The notes: a model not told the origin generated them from the letters alone. DNA of 64,000 nt from an uncultured Pelagibacteraceae bacterium (GCA_902515095.1 CABXTC010000005.1:34666-98665), one strand, 5' to 3'; shown: positions 51,439 to 63,795, numbered from the stretch's first letter. Translations and numbers: made by a program.

Positions 51439-52597
51439 AAACTTAAATTTAAATTTTGGTCCACAACACCCAGCTGCCCATGGGGTTTTGAGACTTATAT
51501 TGGAGTTAGATGGTGAAGTTGTTGAAAAAGCTGATCCACATATTGGATTGTTACACCGTGGAACAGAAAAATTAATAGAAAACAAAACTTATATGCAAGC
51601 GGTGCCTTACTTTGATAGACTTGACTATGTTGCTCCAATGAATCAAGAGCATGCTTTTGCATTAGCAATTGAAAGAATTTTAAAAATTGATGTTCCAATA
51701 AGAGCACAATTTATAAGAGTAATGTTTTGTGAAATTGGTAGAATTTTAAGTCATATTCTTAATGTAACAACGCAGGCATTAGATGTAGGTGCTTTAACTC
51801 CTTCGTTATGGGGCTTTGAGGAACGTGAAACATTAATGACTTTTTATGAGAGAGCGTCTGGTTCAAGATTACATGCAAACTATTTTAGAGCAGGTGGAGT
51901 TCATCAAGATTTACCAGCGGGCTTAGAAAATGATATTGGGAAATTTTGTGAAACTTTTCCAAAAATAATTAATGATTTAGAAAATTTATTGACAGATAAT
52001 AGGATATTTAAGCAAAGAAATGTAGATATAGGCATAGTTACAAAAGAAGATGCACTTGATTATTCATTCAGTGGAGTAATGATACGAGGATCAGGTGTAC
52101 CTTGGGATTTAAGAAAATCACAACCATATGATTGTTATGATCAATTAGAATTTAAAATTCCAGTAGGAAAAAATGGTGATTGTTATGATCGATATCTATG
52201 TAGAATTGAAGAGATGAAAGAAAGTATTTCATTAATAAAACAATGTTTAGCAAAAATGGAAAAAGGTCCTATAAAAACTTTTGATGGAAAAATATCTCCT
52301 CCACCCAAAAAAGAGATTAAACAATCTATGGAGGCTTTAATACATCATTTTAAATTGTTCACTGAGGGCTATCGTGTACCTAAAGATGAAATTTATACCG
52401 CTGTTGAAGCACCTAAGGGTGAATTTGGTGTATATTTAATATCAGATGGATCGAGTAAACCTTATAAGTGTAAAATAAGAGCTCCAGGATTTTCTCATTT
52501 GCAATCTATGGATTATTTAATTAAAGGACATATGTTAGCAGATGTACCAGCTGTACTCGGTTCTTTAGATATAGTTTTTGGAGAGGTTGATAGATGA
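51422..52597 (+). CDS. nuoD: NADH-quinone oxidoreductase subunit D
   Basis: A 391-residue hydrogenase-like subunit forming the quinone pocket with Nuo[21 protein letters not shown] has the quinone-binding histidine region, [13 protein letters not shown] follows, and the closing [20 protein letters not shown] and VFGEVDR are typical. Full length. It overlaps nuoC (17 bases) and nuoE (four bases). Confidence 0.97.
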   Translation: MTKKIKNLNLNFGPQHPAAHGVLRLILELDGEVVEKADPHIGLLHRGTEKLIENKTYMQAVPYFDRLDYVAPMNQEHAFALAIERILKIDVPIRAQFIRVMFCEIGRILSHILNVTTQALDVGALTPSLWGFEERETLMTFYERASGSRLHANYFRAGGVHQDLPAGLENDIGKFCETFPKIINDLENLLTDNRIFKQRNVDIGIVTKEDALDYSFSGVMIRGSGVPWDLRKSQPYDCYDQLEFKIPVGKNGDCYDRYLCRIEEMKESISLIKQCLAKMEKGPIKTFDGKISPPPKKEIKQSMEALIHHFKLFTEGYRVPKDEIYTAVEAPKGEFGVYLISDGSSKPYKCKIRAPGFSHLQSMDYLIKGHMLADVPAVLGSLDIVFGEVDR

Positions 52598-53202
52598 GTT
52601 TAAAAAAACCAGCCAAAGACCAACCAGATATGTTTGAATTCAATTCTGGCTCTTTGAAGGACGCAAAAGATATAATAGCTAAATATCCCGAAGGTAAACA
52701 ACAAAGTGCTGTGATGGCATTATTATACATAGCACAAAAACAAAATAATAATTGGATTCCATTAGCAGCAATGAAATACATCGCAAAATTTTTAGATATG
52801 CCTTATATAAAAGTTTACGAGGTGGCTACTTTTTACTCTATGTATAATTTATCACCAGTGGGAAAATATTTTATTCAAGTTTGTACTACAACACCATGCA
52901 TGATAAGAGGTGCTAACAAATTGGTCGAGGCTTGCAGAGAAAAAATCTCAAAAAATGAGTCTGAGTTATCAAATGATAAAAACTGTTCTTGGATGGAGGT
53001 TGAGTGTTTAGGTGCTTGCGTCACCGCTCCAATGATGCAAATAAATGATGATTATTACGAGGATCTAGATAAAGAAAAAACTTTAGAAATCTTAGATAAA
53101 ATTTTAAAAGGTGAAACTCCTAAGCCAGGCTCCTACAGAGGAAGAATAAACAATGAACCTGAAAATAACAGAAAAACATTAATGGATATAAAAAATGCTT
53201 AA
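52594..53202 (+). CDS. nuoE: NADH-quinone oxidoreductase subunit E
   Basis: A 202-residue thioredoxin-fold subunit carrying [2Fe-2S] cluster N1a. Ligands are seen in [11 protein letters not shown] and [35 protein letters not shown] and [11 protein letters not shown] belong to the N-terminal helices. A C-terminal extension of about 40 residues is common in alphaproteobacterial NuoE. It overlaps nuoF by eight bases. Confidence 0.96.
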   Translation: MSLKKPAKDQPDMFEFNSGSLKDAKDIIAKYPEGKQQSAVMALLYIAQKQNNNWIPLAAMKYIAKFLDMPYIKVYEVATFYSMYNLSPVGKYFIQVCTTTPCMIRGANKLVEACREKISKNESELSNDKNCSWMEVECLGACVTAPMMQINDDYYEDLDKEKTLEILDKILKGETPKPGSYRGRINNEPENNRKTLMDIKNA

Positions 53203-54523
53203 AGACCAGGATAGAATTTTTAAAAATTTGTATAACGATTTAGGAACAGATGTTTTTTCAGTGCAAAAAAGAGGTGACTGGACTAACACCAAAGATCTTA
53301 CCAAGAAGGGGAGAGATTGGATAATTAACGAGATCAAAGACTCTCAACTTAGAGGAAGAGGTGGCGCGGGATTTCCAACAGGATTAAAATGGTCATTTGC
53401 GCCCAAACAAGTTGGGTCTAGACCACACTATTTAGTTATCAATGGAGATGAGTCTGAACCAGGAACTTGTAAAGATAGAGATATATTAAGATTTGAACCT
53501 CATAAATTAATTGAGGGTTGCTTAATAACTTCTTATGCAGTTCAAGCCCATGTTTGCTACATTTATATTAGAGGTGAATATTTTGTTGATGGACAAAAGC
53601 TTCAAGCAGCAATTGATGAAGCCTATGAAAAAAAATTGATCGGAAAAAATGCTGCAGGCACTGGATGGGACTTAGATATTTATATACATTATGGAGCTGG
53701 TGCATATATCTGTGGTGAAGAAACAGCGTTACTTGAAAGTATTGAAGGCAAAAAAGGACAACCAAGATTAAAACCACCATTTCCAGCTTTAATAGGCCTA
53801 TATGGATGTCCTACAATAATTAATAACGTTGAGACCATAGCAGTAGTTCCAACGATTCTAAGAAGAGGAGGAAAATGGTTTGCATCTTTAGGAAGAGAAA
53901 AAAATACAGGTACTAAAATATTTTGCATATCTGGAAATGTAAATAATCCATGTAATGTCGAAGAAGAAATGAATATTCCTCTAAAAGATTTGATAGAAGT
54001 TCACGCTGGAGGAGTTGTTGGGGGTTGGGAAAATTTACAAGCTGTAATTCCTGGTGGATCTTCAATGCCATTAATACCTAGAGAAAAATGTGAAACATTA
54101 ACTATGGATTTTGATTCTTTAATGGCTGAAAAAAGTGGCTTAGGCACTGCAGGCATTGTTGTAATTAATAAAGATCAAGACATAATTAAATGTATGGCAA
54201 GAATTGCAAGATTTTATAAACACGAAAGTTGTGGTCAGTGCACACCATGTAGAGAAGGTTCTGGCTGGATGTGGAGAATGCTTGAAAGAATGGCTAGAGG
54301 AGAAGCATCAAAAGATGAAGTAGAAATGTTAGGTGATGTGACTAAACAAATAGAAGGTCATACAATCTGTGCTTTTGGTGAAGGGTCTTCTTGGCCTGTG
54401 CAGGGTTTATTGAGACACTTTAAAGATGAAATTAAAAAAAGAAATAAATTTGACCCTATTGTAAAAGAAAATAAAAACATTCCATATTTAGTAGATCAAC
54501 ACTTATTAGATAAAAATGCTTAA
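53195..54523 (+). CDS. nuoF: NADH-quinone oxidoreductase subunit F (NADH/FMN site)
   Basis: A 442-residue subunit that binds NADH and FMN and holds cluster N3. [18 protein letters not shown] forms the NADH/FMN loop, [20 protein letters not shown] the FMN site, and [18 protein letters not shown] with [13 protein letters not shown] the N3 cysteines. Full length. It overlaps nuoG by eight bases. Confidence 0.97.
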   Translation: MLKDQDRIFKNLYNDLGTDVFSVQKRGDWTNTKDLTKKGRDWIINEIKDSQLRGRGGAGFPTGLKWSFAPKQVGSRPHYLVINGDESEPGTCKDRDILRFEPHKLIEGCLITSYAVQAHVCYIYIRGEYFVDGQKLQAAIDEAYEKKLIGKNAAGTGWDLDIYIHYGAGAYICGEETALLESIEGKKGQPRLKPPFPALIGLYGCPTIINNVETIAVVPTILRRGGKWFASLGREKNTGTKIFCISGNVNNPCNVEEEMNIPLKDLIEVHAGGVVGGWENLQAVIPGGSSMPLIPREKCETLTMDFDSLMAEKSGLGTAGIVVINKDQDIIKCMARIARFYKHESCGQCTPCREGSGWMWRMLERMARGEASKDEVEMLGDVTKQIEGHTICAFGEGSSWPVQGLLRHFKDEIKKRNKFDPIVKENKNIPYLVDQHLLDKNA

Positions 54524-56549
54524 ATTAAAAGTAAACGATATAGAAGTTGAAGTTGAAGAAGGATTAACTGTTTTACAAGCTTGTGAAAAAGCTGGTGTAG
54601 AGATACCAAGGTTTTGCTATCACGAAAAATTATCAATTGCTGGAAACTGCAGAATGTGTCTTGTTGAAATGGAAAAGTCGCCAAAGCCTATAGCATCATG
54701 TGCAATGCCAGCAGCTGAAGGTATGGTAATTAAAACAAATACCCCTAAAATTGAAAAATCAAGAAAAGGTGTTATGGAGTTTTTATTAGCTAATCATCCT
54801 TTAGATTGCCCAGTTTGTGATCAAGGTGGAGAATGTGATCTTCAAGATCAGTCAATGTTTTATGGAATTGATAAATCTAGATTTAAAGAAAATAAAAGAA
54901 CAGTTCCTGATAAAAATATGGGACCATTAATCAAAACACAAATGACAAGATGTATTCACTGCACTAGATGTATAAGGTTTGCAACAGAGATAGCGGGTGT
55001 ACCAGAGCTCGGTGCCATAGGAAGAGGGGAAGATATGCAAATAACAACATATTTAGAGAAATCAGTTCAGTCAGAATTATCAGGAAATGTTATTGATCTT
55101 TGTCCAGTAGGTGCCCTTACATCTAAACCATATGTTTTTGAAGCTAGACCTTGGGAATTAAAAAAAACAGAAACTATTGATGTGATGGATGCAGTTGGAT
55201 CAAACATAAGAGTGGATACTTATGACTGGGAAGTAAAAAGAGTTTTACCTATAATTAATGAAGATATAAATGAAGAATGGATATCAGATAAAACCAGGTA
55301 TGCATGTGATGGTTTATTAAATCAAAGACTCGATACACCACATATAAAATATAATAATAAATTTGAAAAAGCCTCATGGGCTGAAGTTTATAAAATTATT
55401 AAATCAAAGATTGAAAATACCGATAAAAAAAAAATTGGAGGTTTTGTTGGTGATCTAATCAATATGGAAGCAAGCTATATATTTAAAGAATTTTTTGACA
55501 GAACAATAAATTCTAATAAATATGAGACCAGATCTTCTAATCACTTTATTGATATTTCTAAAAGAGAAAATTATTTATTTAATTCGAAAATAAACGGTAT
55601 TGAAGAATCAGATTTAATTTTGTTAATTGGTACAAACCCAAGATTTGAGGCAACAATGTTAAATGCGAGAATACGAAAAGCATATCTTGGTAATAAATTG
55701 AAAATTGTATCCTTAAATGATGTTGGAGATTTAACATACCCCTATCAAAGCTTAAATGGAAAATTGCAGATAATTAAAGACATAATTGAGAACAATCACG
55801 AATTGTCAAAAGAAATAATAGAGTCAAATAAGCCAATGATAATTTTTGGTGAGTCATTTTTAAGATCAAATTCAGCAGAATATTTATTTAAATCTGTCAA
55901 AAAATTTTTAATAGACAACAATAAATTTAACGAAGAATGGAATCCACTAAACTTAATATCTACAGACGCTTCTACAGTTGGTAATTTAGATTTAGATATC
56001 ATTGATCAGACAAACGAAACATTGAACGATTTAAATGAAAATAATTTCGAGTTAGTTTTTCTTTTAGGACAAGATAATTTAAAATTTGATAAAAAAAATG
56101 AATTTGTCATTTATATCGGAAGTCATGGGGATAACGGTGCAGAGTTAGCTGATATAATTTTACCAGCTGCAGCTTATACTGAACAATCGGGATACTATAC
56201 GAATTTAGAAGGAAAAATTCAAAAAGCTTACAAAGCCTCTTATCCTCCGGGAGATGCTAGAGAAGATTGGCAAATTATTAATGATCTTGCAGAATTTATG
56301 AATAATAGAAAGCTTTTTAATGATAAAGCAGAATTAGAAAGTAGCATGTTTAATTATCTTAAACTAAAAAATAATAAACAAGACTCAATTATAGATAATG
56401 AAATAAATCCAAACAAATTTAAAAATGAAGATTTGAGAGTCATAACTAAAGATTATTATTTTTCAAATGTTATCGCAAGATCATCAAAAACTATGTTAAA
56501 TTGCAAAAACTCAAAAATAGAAATTAAACTTACTGGGACGGAGGGGTAA
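54516..56549 (+). CDS. nuoG: NADH-quinone oxidoreductase subunit G
   Basis: A 677-residue Fe-S subunit. N1b ligands are in [18 protein letters not shown] and IASCAMP, the His/Cys cluster N5 and N4 region in [16 protein letters not shown] and [18 protein letters not shown], and [14 protein letters not shown] completes N4. The C-terminal half is a degraded molybdopterin-oxidoreductase domain with many Lys/Asn, and the N7 cluster motif is not evident. A strong GGAGGGG at its 3' end is the ribosome site for nuoH. Confidence 0.95.
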   Translation: MLKLKVNDIEVEVEEGLTVLQACEKAGVEIPRFCYHEKLSIAGNCRMCLVEMEKSPKPIASCAMPAAEGMVIKTNTPKIEKSRKGVMEFLLANHPLDCPVCDQGGECDLQDQSMFYGIDKSRFKENKRTVPDKNMGPLIKTQMTRCIHCTRCIRFATEIAGVPELGAIGRGEDMQITTYLEKSVQSELSGNVIDLCPVGALTSKPYVFEARPWELKKTETIDVMDAVGSNIRVDTYDWEVKRVLPIINEDINEEWISDKTRYACDGLLNQRLDTPHIKYNNKFEKASWAEVYKIIKSKIENTDKKKIGGFVGDLINMEASYIFKEFFDRTINSNKYETRSSNHFIDISKRENYLFNSKINGIEESDLILLIGTNPRFEATMLNARIRKAYLGNKLKIVSLNDVGDLTYPYQSLNGKLQIIKDIIENNHELSKEIIESNKPMIIFGESFLRSNSAEYLFKSVKKFLIDNNKFNEEWNPLNLISTDASTVGNLDLDIIDQTNETLNDLNENNFELVFLLGQDNLKFDKKNEFVIYIGSHGDNGAELADIILPAAAYTEQSGYYTNLEGKIQKAYKASYPPGDAREDWQIINDLAEFMNNRKLFNDKAELESSMFNYLKLKNNKQDSIIDNEINPNKFKNEDLRVITKDYYFSNVIARSSKTMLNCKNSKIEIKLTGTEG

Positions 56550-56552
56550 AAA

Positions 56553-57551
56553 ATGGAGTATTTCAATATAATTTTTGAGGAAGTTTATAAAATTTTATTT
56601 CTTTTAGTTCCAGTTTTAGTTTCTGTTGCGATGATTGTTTGGCTAGACAGAAGAGTTTGGGCATTTGTACAAAAAAGACAAGGTCCGAATGTAGTTGGTC
56701 CATTTGGTTTATTACAATCTTTAGCCGATGCATTAAAATATATTTTTAAAGAAATAATTATTCCAGCTAGCGCAAATAAAATTATTTTTATTTTAGCTCC
56801 AATAATAACTATGACTTTAGCTTTAATTGCTTGGGCTGTAATTCCCTTTGGGGAAGACCAAGTTTTAGCCAATATTAACGTAGGAATACTATATATATTT
56901 GCTGTTTCTTCACTTGGAGTTTATGGAATCATAATGGGAGGCTGGGCTTCAAACTCAAAATATCCTTTTTTAGGTGCGATAAGATCTGCTGCCCAAATGG
57001 TTTCTTATGAAGTGTCAATTGGTATAATTATTATAAACGTATTATTGTGCGTAGGTTCTCTGAACTTGAGTGACATAGTTATGGCCCAACAAAATATGTG
57101 GTTTATAATTCCACTATTTCCAATGTTTATAATTTTTTTTATTTCTGCTTTAGCAGAAACTAACAGACCACCTTTTGATTTACCAGAAGCTGAAGCAGAA
57201 TTAGTTGCTGGATATCAGACTGAATATTCGGGAATGATGTATGCAATGTTCTGGCTAGGAGAATATGCAAATATTTTATTAATGTGCGCCTTAGGTTCAA
57301 TTTTATTCTTGGGAGGATGGCTTTCACCTATTGATTTGTATCCATTTAATTTAATCCCAGGAGCTTTTTGGTTAATTTTTAAAATTTTATTCTTATTTAT
57401 TTTATTCGCATTAGTTAAGGCAGTAGTGCCAAGATATCGATATGATCAACTTATGAGATTAGGGTGGAAAATTTTTCTTCCTTTATCATTAACTTACGTC
57501 ATTTTAACGGCTAGCTACTTATTTTATTTTAACCTGTTACCTAAAATTTAA
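56553..57551 (+). CDS. nuoH: NADH-quinone oxidoreductase subunit H
   Basis: A 332-residue eight-helix subunit that links the quinone chamber to the proton pumps. [40 protein letters not shown] and YNxEYSGM-type [17 protein letters not shown] are the NuoH motifs. The start is preceded by GGAGGGG six bases upstream, the best Shine-Dalgarno of the operon. nuoI follows directly at the stop. Confidence 0.97.
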   Translation: MEYFNIIFEEVYKILFLLVPVLVSVAMIVWLDRRVWAFVQKRQGPNVVGPFGLLQSLADALKYIFKEIIIPASANKIIFILAPIITMTLALIAWAVIPFGEDQVLANINVGILYIFAVSSLGVYGIIMGGWASNSKYPFLGAIRSAAQMVSYEVSIGIIIINVLLCVGSLNLSDIVMAQQNMWFIIPLFPMFIIFFISALAETNRPPFDLPEAEAELVAGYQTEYSGMMYAMFWLGEYANILLMCALGSILFLGGWLSPIDLYPFNLIPGAFWLIFKILFLFILFALVKAVVPRYRYDQLMRLGWKIFLPLSLTYVILTASYLFYFNLLPKI

Positions 57552-58037
57552 ATGAAATTTACTAGATTTTTCAAAACGATATTCTTGGTTGATTTTATAA
57601 CTGCTTTGTTAATTGGACTAAGAGAATTATTTAAATCAAAAAAAACTATAAATTATCCATTTGAAAAAGGTAAAATAAGTCCAAGATTTAGAGGAGAACA
57701 CGCGCTGAGAAGATATCCTAATGGTGAAGAAAGATGTATTGCTTGCAAGTTATGTGAAGCTGTATGTCCAGCACAAGCAATAACAATTGAATCTACTGAA
57801 AGATCCGATGGAAGCAGAAAGACCACTCGTTATGATATAGATATGATGAAATGTATATATTGTGGGTTATGTGAGGAATCTTGTCCAGTAGATGCAATAG
57901 TACAAGGTCCAAATTTTGAATTTTCAACTGAGACTAGGGAAGAACTTTATTATACAAAGGATAAATTACTTGATAATGGTGATCGATGGGAAAATATTTT
58001 AGCTGCAAATATTAAATCAGATAATCCCTATAGATGA
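57552..58037 (+). CDS. nuoI: NADH-quinone oxidoreductase subunit I
   Basis: A 161-residue ferredoxin-like subunit with clusters N6a and N6b: [19 protein letters not shown] and [20 protein letters not shown] carry the eight cysteines. [15 protein letters not shown] precedes the first motif. The first 25 residues are amphipathic and sit on the membrane. nuoJ starts four bases on. Confidence 0.97.
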   Translation: MKFTRFFKTIFLVDFITALLIGLRELFKSKKTINYPFEKGKISPRFRGEHALRRYPNGEERCIACKLCEAVCPAQAITIESTERSDGSRKTTRYDIDMMKCIYCGLCEESCPVDAIVQGPNFEFSTETREELYYTKDKLLDNGDRWENILAANIKSDNPYR

Positions 58038-58041
58038 TTTT

Positions 58042-58674
58042 ATGATAGCACATGCAATTTTTTTTTACGTATTTTCAATAATTGCAATTATTTCAGCCAT
58101 CATGGTTACAGCTTCAAAAAATACTGTTCACTCTGTTTTTTTTTTAATTTTGGATTTTATAAGTATTTCTTGTCTTTTTATAATGATTGGTGCAGAATTT
58201 TTAGGTATGATTATGTTAATTGTGTATGTGGGTGCTGTTGCTGTCCTTTTTTTATTTGTTGTGATGATGTTAAATGTTGCTCAACAAAAAAATCAATGGT
58301 TCAATTCTGAGGAAAGCTCTGGTCACATTCCAATTGGTTTAATTATAAGCACAATTATATTTTTTGAACTTATTATTGTTGTAGGTGGATGGAAATATAA
58401 GCCTGAATTGTCAGAATTAAGCACTACTCAAGCTTCCAATGAAATAAGCAACACACATTCATTAGGTCAAGTTCTGTATACAGATTACATTCATGTTTTT
58501 CAAATAAGTGGAATGATTTTATTAATTGCGATGATAGGTGCTATTGTTCTTACTTTTAGACAAAGAGCAGGAGTAAAAACACAAAGTTATTTGAAACAAA
58601 TTTCTAGAGAAAGGTCTGAAGGTGTTGAAGTTTTAGACGTTCCTTCAAATAAAGGAGTCAAGATTGATGACTGA
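58042..58674 (+). CDS. nuoJ: NADH-quinone oxidoreductase subunit J
   Basis: A 210-residue five-helix membrane subunit. [20 protein letters not shown] includes the pi-bulge helix (the conserved Y and G) that couples quinone chemistry to pumping, and [10 protein letters not shown] follows. A long C-terminal tail ends SNKGVKIDD. The stop overlaps the nuoK start by eight bases, and AAGGAG inside its 3' end serves nuoK. Confidence 0.95.
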   Translation: MIAHAIFFYVFSIIAIISAIMVTASKNTVHSVFFLILDFISISCLFIMIGAEFLGMIMLIVYVGAVAVLFLFVVMMLNVAQQKNQWFNSEESSGHIPIGLIISTIIFFELIIVVGGWKYKPELSELSTTQASNEISNTHSLGQVLYTDYIHVFQISGMILLIAMIGAIVLTFRQRAGVKTQSYLKQISRERSEGVEVLDVPSNKGVKIDD

Positions 58675-58978
58675 AATAGGTTTAGGACATTATCTTACCT
58701 TAGGAGCGGTTATTTTCAGCATTGGTGTTATCGGTATCTTTTTAAATCGAAAAAATATCATAGTGATTTTAATGAGTATTGAGCTGATATTATTAGCTGT
58801 AAACATTAATTTAGTATCGTTTTCGATCTATCTTGGCGACTTAACTGGCCAAGTTTTTACATTATTTATTTTAACTGTTGCTGCTGCTGAGGCTGCTATT
58901 GGTTTAGCAATAATTGTAGTCTATTACCGAAATGCAGGAACTATTCGGGTTGAAGAGATTGATAAATTAAAAGGATAA
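58667..58978 (+). CDS. nuoK: NADH-quinone oxidoreductase subunit K
   Basis: A 103-residue three-helix subunit: [17 protein letters not shown] carries the key membrane glutamate and [20 protein letters not shown] the second glutamate. I start it at the ATG at 58667, nine bases after an AAGGAG, rather than at the TTG one codon earlier. nuoL starts two bases after the stop codon. Confidence 0.95.
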   Translation: MTEIGLGHYLTLGAVIFSIGVIGIFLNRKNIIVILMSIELILLAVNINLVSFSIYLGDLTGQVFTLFILTVAAAEAAIGLAIIVVYYRNAGTIRVEEIDKLKG

Positions 58979-58979
58979 A

Positions 58980-60893
58980 ATGGAAATTTCAATTATTGCA
59001 TTACCATTAATTGCCTCAATTATATCTGGATTTTTTGGCAAATTTATAGGAGACAGAAATTCTGAGATAGTTACAAGTTTATTAGTATCTATATCAGCTG
59101 TTTTTTCAGCAATTATATTTTATGAAGTAATTTTTAATCAATACGAGGAAAATATAACAATTGCCAAATGGATTAATTCTGGATCATTAGAGGTAAATTG
59201 GTCTATGAAAATAGACGCATTATCAGCAGTAATGTTAGTGGTTGTAACTTTTATTTCTGCATTGGTTCATATTTATTCTATTGGATACATGTCCCATGAT
59301 CCTCATAAACCAAGATTTATGGCTTACTTGTCACTATTTACATTTGCGATGTTAATGTTGGTAACGGCTGATAATTTTATTCAATTATTTTTTGGTTGGG
59401 AAGGAGTAGGTCTTTGTTCTTATTTTCTAATTGGTTTTTGGTTTAAAAAAGAAACTGCAAACGCAGCAGCAATCAAAGCATTTGTAGTAAATAGAGTTGG
59501 AGATTTTGGTTTTGCTCTAGGTATATTTTTGATTTTTTACTTATTTGGTACAGTTAACTATACAGAGGTTTTTGATCAAATCCCAACAGTAGTAGAAAAA
59601 AAACTGAACTTTTTAGGAATTCAAATTAAAGCAATAGATCTAATTTGTATATTATTATTCATTGGTGCTATGGGTAAATCGGCACAAATTTTCTTACATA
59701 CTTGGTTACCAGATGCAATGGAAGGACCAACTCCCGTTTCAGCTTTAATTCACGCAGCCACGATGGTAACAGCTGGAGTTTTTTTAGTTGTAAGGTGTTC
59801 ACCAATTTATGAATACTCTGAACTTGCCTTAAATATCATTACAATAGTTGGGATGAGTACAGCTTTTTTTGCAGCGAGTGTAGCTTTAGTTCAAACAGAT
59901 ATAAAAAAAATAATTGCTTATTCCACATGTAGTCAGCTAGGTTATATGTTTTTTGCTGCAGGTGTAGGTGCATACAATGTTGCAATGTTTCATTTATTTA
60001 CTCATGCATTTTTTAAAGCATTGCTTTTCTTAGGATCTGGGTCTGTAATTCATGCCTTTAAAGATGAACAGGATATAAATAAAATGGGAGGTGTGTGGAA
60101 AAAGTTGCCTTATACTTATACGCTGATGATTATAGGAACTCTAGCTTTGACGGGGTTCCCTTTATTGTCAGGTTTTTATTCTAAGGATGCAATTATAGAA
60201 TTTGCATATTTAAGTGACACCACAACAGGTTATTATGCTGCTGGAATAGGAATATTTACTGCTTTTTTAACTTCAATTTATTCATGGAGATTAATCTTAA
60301 AAACTTTTCATGGTCGATACAACAACAATGAAATTAAAATCGAAGAAACTCACGAGTCCCCATTAGTGATGTTAATACCTTTGATATTACTATCTGTTGG
60401 CGCAATATTTGCTGGTTATGCTTTTAAAGACCTATTTGTAAGCAATCAGGGTATCACTAATTTCTGGAATGACTCAATTTTATTTTTAGAGCCTCTTAGT
60501 ACAGAACATCCACCACTATGGTTTTTATTACTTACTCCTTCTTTGGTAATTTTTTCTATTCCGATTGCTTATTATTTATTTATTAAAAACACAAATCTTC
60601 CTATTCAAATTGTTAATGTAAACAGACCACTATATAATTTTTTATTGAACAAATGGTATTTTGACGAACTTTATGACATTTTAATTGTATACCCATCAAA
60701 AAAAATTGGATTATTTTTATGGAAGTTTTTTGATGTCAAAATTATAGATGGTTTTGGGCCTGATGGTATCTCTACATTAATAAAAAAACTTTCTATCAAA
60801 GCAAATAAATTTCAAAGCGGATTTATTTATCAATATGCATTTATAATGCTGCTTGGTTTTTCTGCTCTATTAACGTTTTTAATCGTAAAATAA
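58980..60893 (+). CDS. nuoL: NADH-quinone oxidoreductase subunit L
   Basis: A 637-residue antiporter-like proton pump. SHDPHKPRFMAYLSLFTFAM and FFGWEGVGLCSYFLIGFWF carry the key glutamate, AMGKSAQIFLHTWLPDAMEG the lysine and HAATMVTAGVFLVVRCSPIY the following helix. The long amphipathic C-terminal helix region ends the protein. It shares one base with nuoM (TAATG). Confidence 0.97.
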   Translation: MEISIIALPLIASIISGFFGKFIGDRNSEIVTSLLVSISAVFSAIIFYEVIFNQYEENITIAKWINSGSLEVNWSMKIDALSAVMLVVVTFISALVHIYSIGYMSHDPHKPRFMAYLSLFTFAMLMLVTADNFIQLFFGWEGVGLCSYFLIGFWFKKETANAAAIKAFVVNRVGDFGFALGIFLIFYLFGTVNYTEVFDQIPTVVEKKLNFLGIQIKAIDLICILLFIGAMGKSAQIFLHTWLPDAMEGPTPVSALIHAATMVTAGVFLVVRCSPIYEYSELALNIITIVGMSTAFFAASVALVQTDIKKIIAYSTCSQLGYMFFAAGVGAYNVAMFHLFTHAFFKALLFLGSGSVIHAFKDEQDINKMGGVWKKLPYTYTLMIIGTLALTGFPLLSGFYSKDAIIEFAYLSDTTTGYYAAGIGIFTAFLTSIYSWRLILKTFHGRYNNNEIKIEETHESPLVMLIPLILLSVGAIFAGYAFKDLFVSNQGITNFWNDSILFLEPLSTEHPPLWFLLLTPSLVIFSIPIAYYLFIKNTNLPIQIVNVNRPLYNFLLNKWYFDELYDILIVYPSKKIGLFLWKFFDVKIIDGFGPDGISTLIKKLSIKANKFQSGFIYQYAFIMLLGFSALLTFLIVK

Positions 60894-62377
60894 TGAATTT
60901 TCCAATTCTTTCCTCGCTCATTCTTTTACCTTCTATCGGAGCATTATTTTTATTTTTTACAAGAGGTAAAAATGATAACAAGATAACTATAAAATATGTT
61001 GCTTTATTTACCTCTCTAGTAAATTTTTTTCTGTCTATATATCTATGGATATTATTCGATCAAACCACTTCTGATTTTCAGTTTATTGAAAATAGAGTTT
61101 GGATTGAAGGTCTCATAAATTATCAAGTTGGCGTTGATGGAATTTCAATACTTTTTATAATTTTAACTACTTTCATCACACCTCTCTGTATAATTTCTGT
61201 AAACAATTCAGTTAGGATTCGACTTAATGAATTTTTAATAGCTATTTTAATCATGGAAACTTTTATGATTGGAGTCTTTTGTTCTTTAGATCTTGTAGTT
61301 TTTTATTTATTTTTTGAAGCTGGATTAATACCAATGTTTTTGATTATTGGAATTTGGGGTGGCTCAAGAAGAGTTTATTCTGCTTTTAAATTTTTTCTTT
61401 TCACTCTTTTAGGTTCAGTCCTCATGTTAGTTGCTATTATATCGATATATTGGATTACAGGTACCACAGATGTTGTTAAACTTTATGAATTAGGCATAGA
61501 CCCTAAATATCAAAATCTTCTTTGGCTTGCATTTTTTAGTTCTTTTGCTGTTAAAACACCAATGTGGCCGGTACATACATGGCTTCCAGATGCACATGTT
61601 GAAGCACCAACTGCAGGATCAGTTTTGTTAGCAGCAATATTGCTTAAAATGGCAGGTTATGGATTTATAAGATTTTCTTTAGGGTTATTTCCGACAGCCT
61701 CAGAGATTTTTACTCCTTTAATTTACACCTTGAGTATAATTGCAATCATTTTCACGTCTTTAATTGCCTTAATGCAAGAAGATATGAAAAAATTAATTGC
61801 TTACTCTTCAGTGGCGCATATGGGCTTTGTCACTTTGGGAATTTTTACAATTCAACAACAAGGTATTGAAGGAAGCATTATTCAAATGATTAGCCATGGT
61901 CTGGTTTCAGCAGCACTTTTTTTATGTGTTGGAGTGATTTATGATCGAATGCATTCAAGATTAATCACGACCTATGGAGGAATTGTAACTATAATTCCAA
62001 AATATGCTGTCTTATTTATGATTTTTACCCTAGCGGCACTAGGCTTACCTGGAACGAGTGGTTTTGTTGGGGAATTTTTAATTTTAATGGCAGCTTTTAA
62101 AGATAATTTTTTAGTAGCAGTATTAGCAAGTCTAGGCGTAATAATAGGTGCTGCATATATGCTTTGGTTATATAAAAGAGTTGTTTTTGGCAAGTTAATA
62201 AACTCAGATTTAAAAAAGATGATTGATTTAAATAGATCAGAAATATTCATTCTTACTAGTTTAGCAATTCCAACCTTATATTTTGGTTTTTATCCTGATC
62301 CTTTAATAAAAACAATCGAAGTCTCAATTTCAGATTTGATTCAAATGTACAACTATAATCTTGCGAGTAAAATTTAA
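60893..62377 (+). CDS. nuoM: NADH-quinone oxidoreductase subunit M
   Basis: A 494-residue antiporter-like pump. YLFFEAGLIPMFLIIGIWGG holds the conserved glutamate, FAVKTPMWPVHTWLPDAHVE the lysine, and AYSSVAHMGFVTLGIFT a third conserved stretch. Full length. It shares one base with nuoN (TAATG). Confidence 0.97.
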   Translation: MNFPILSSLILLPSIGALFLFFTRGKNDNKITIKYVALFTSLVNFFLSIYLWILFDQTTSDFQFIENRVWIEGLINYQVGVDGISILFIILTTFITPLCIISVNNSVRIRLNEFLIAILIMETFMIGVFCSLDLVVFYLFFEAGLIPMFLIIGIWGGSRRVYSAFKFFLFTLLGSVLMLVAIISIYWITGTTDVVKLYELGIDPKYQNLLWLAFFSSFAVKTPMWPVHTWLPDAHVEAPTAGSVLLAAILLKMAGYGFIRFSLGLFPTASEIFTPLIYTLSIIAIIFTSLIALMQEDMKKLIAYSSVAHMGFVTLGIFTIQQQGIEGSIIQMISHGLVSAALFLCVGVIYDRMHSRLITTYGGIVTIIPKYAVLFMIFTLAALGLPGTSGFVGEFLILMAAFKDNFLVAVLASLGVIIGAAYMLWLYKRVVFGKLINSDLKKMIDLNRSEIFILTSLAIPTLYFGFYPDPLIKTIEVSISDLIQMYNYNLASKI

Positions 62378-63795
62378 TGAATAATATTGAATTAGTTTTT
62401 CCAGAGATTTTTATTTCGTTATCAATAATGTTTTTACTTATTTTAGGGGTTTTTAAAAAAGAAAGTTCAAGAATAATTCAAAATTTATCTTTGATAGTAT
62501 TGTTAACAACGGCTGTAATCACATTTAATGAGACTATAAGTGTTGAACAAGCTACTCTGTTTAATGGGAGTATTTCGATCGATTACTTGTCCTCATTCAT
62601 GAAGATTGTTACTTTGTTAGCTGCATTTGTGGTTTTATTAATTTCTTCAAATTACTTAAAAACTTTTAAGATTTTTAAAATTGAATACCCAATTTTGATT
62701 TTGAGCTCAGTATTAGGAATGATGATCATGATTAGTTCGAATGATTTAATTGTTTTTTATATGGGGTTAGAACTTCAATCTCTAGCCTTATATGTGCTAG
62801 CAACCTTCAACCGAGATCAATTAAAATCATCAGAGGCAGGTTTAAAATATTTTGTTTTAAGCGCTTTATCCTCTGGATTATTGTTATACGGTTGCTCATT
62901 GATTTATGGCTTTACAGGTTCGACTAACTTTAATGTAATTGCTAGTCAATTTAATGCAAATGAATATGCTTTAACTTTTGGTATAGTTTTTATACTAGTG
63001 GGTTTAGCATTTAAAATTTCAGCTGTCCCTTTTCATATGTGGGCTCCAGATGTTTATGAAGGATCACCAACATCTGTAACTTTATTTTTTACTATGGTTC
63101 CTAAAATAGCTGCTCTGACTGTATTCATAAGATTTCTTTACGTACCTTTCTTAAACTTGATTGATCAATGGCAAATGATTTTGGTTTTTTTATCAATTGC
63201 CTCAATGCTTTTTGGTGCGATAGCAGCAATAGGACAAAAAAATTTAAAAAGACTTATTGCTTACAGTTCTATTAGTCATATTGGTTATGCATTAGCTGGT
63301 CTAGCAACAGTTTCAAATGATGGAATACAAAGTTCAGTTGTATATATAACTATTTATATAGTTATGAATTTAGGATTCTTTTCATGTTTACTAATGATGA
63401 AAAGAAATAATATTTACTATGAAAATATAGATGACTTATCAGGTTTATCAAAAAATCATCCTCTGTTATCACTTTCTTTATTAATTATTTTATTTTCTTT
63501 AGCAGGCATTCCTCCTCTTGCTGGTTTTTTTGCAAAATTTTATATATTTAAATCAGTGATAGAACAGTCTATGTATTTCTTGGCTATTGTTGGATTATTA
63601 TCGACCGTTGTTGCAGCTTTTTACTATTTACGAATTATAAAGATTATGTATTTTGATAAAGAGATGGAAAGTTACGATACAGATCATAGTTTGTGGCTAA
63701 AACTTTCTCTGACCATTTCTACACTAGCTATTTTGATATATTTCCTTTTTCCAAGTCAATTGACTGGAGTAGTTTCAAAGATCATTTTAATTTGA
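62377..63795 (+). CDS. nuoN: NADH-quinone oxidoreductase subunit N
   Basis: A 472-residue antiporter-like pump: VFYMGLELQSLALYVLATFN, GLAFKISAVPFHMWAPDVYE and IAYSSISHIGYALAGLATVS give the conserved glutamate-region, lysine and helix-10 stretches. It is the last of the fourteen subunits; every complex I core gene is present. It shares one base with birA (TGATG). Confidence 0.97.
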   Translation: MNNIELVFPEIFISLSIMFLLILGVFKKESSRIIQNLSLIVLLTTAVITFNETISVEQATLFNGSISIDYLSSFMKIVTLLAAFVVLLISSNYLKTFKIFKIEYPILILSSVLGMMIMISSNDLIVFYMGLELQSLALYVLATFNRDQLKSSEAGLKYFVLSALSSGLLLYGCSLIYGFTGSTNFNVIASQFNANEYALTFGIVFILVGLAFKISAVPFHMWAPDVYEGSPTSVTLFFTMVPKIAALTVFIRFLYVPFLNLIDQWQMILVFLSIASMLFGAIAAIGQKNLKRLIAYSSISHIGYALAGLATVSNDGIQSSVVYITIYIVMNLGFFSCLLMMKRNNIYYENIDDLSGLSKNHPLLSLSLLIILFSLAGIPPLAGFFAKFYIFKSVIEQSMYFLAIVGLLSTVVAAFYYLRIIKIMYFDKEMESYDTDHSLWLKLSLTISTLAILIYFLFPSQLTGVVSKIILI

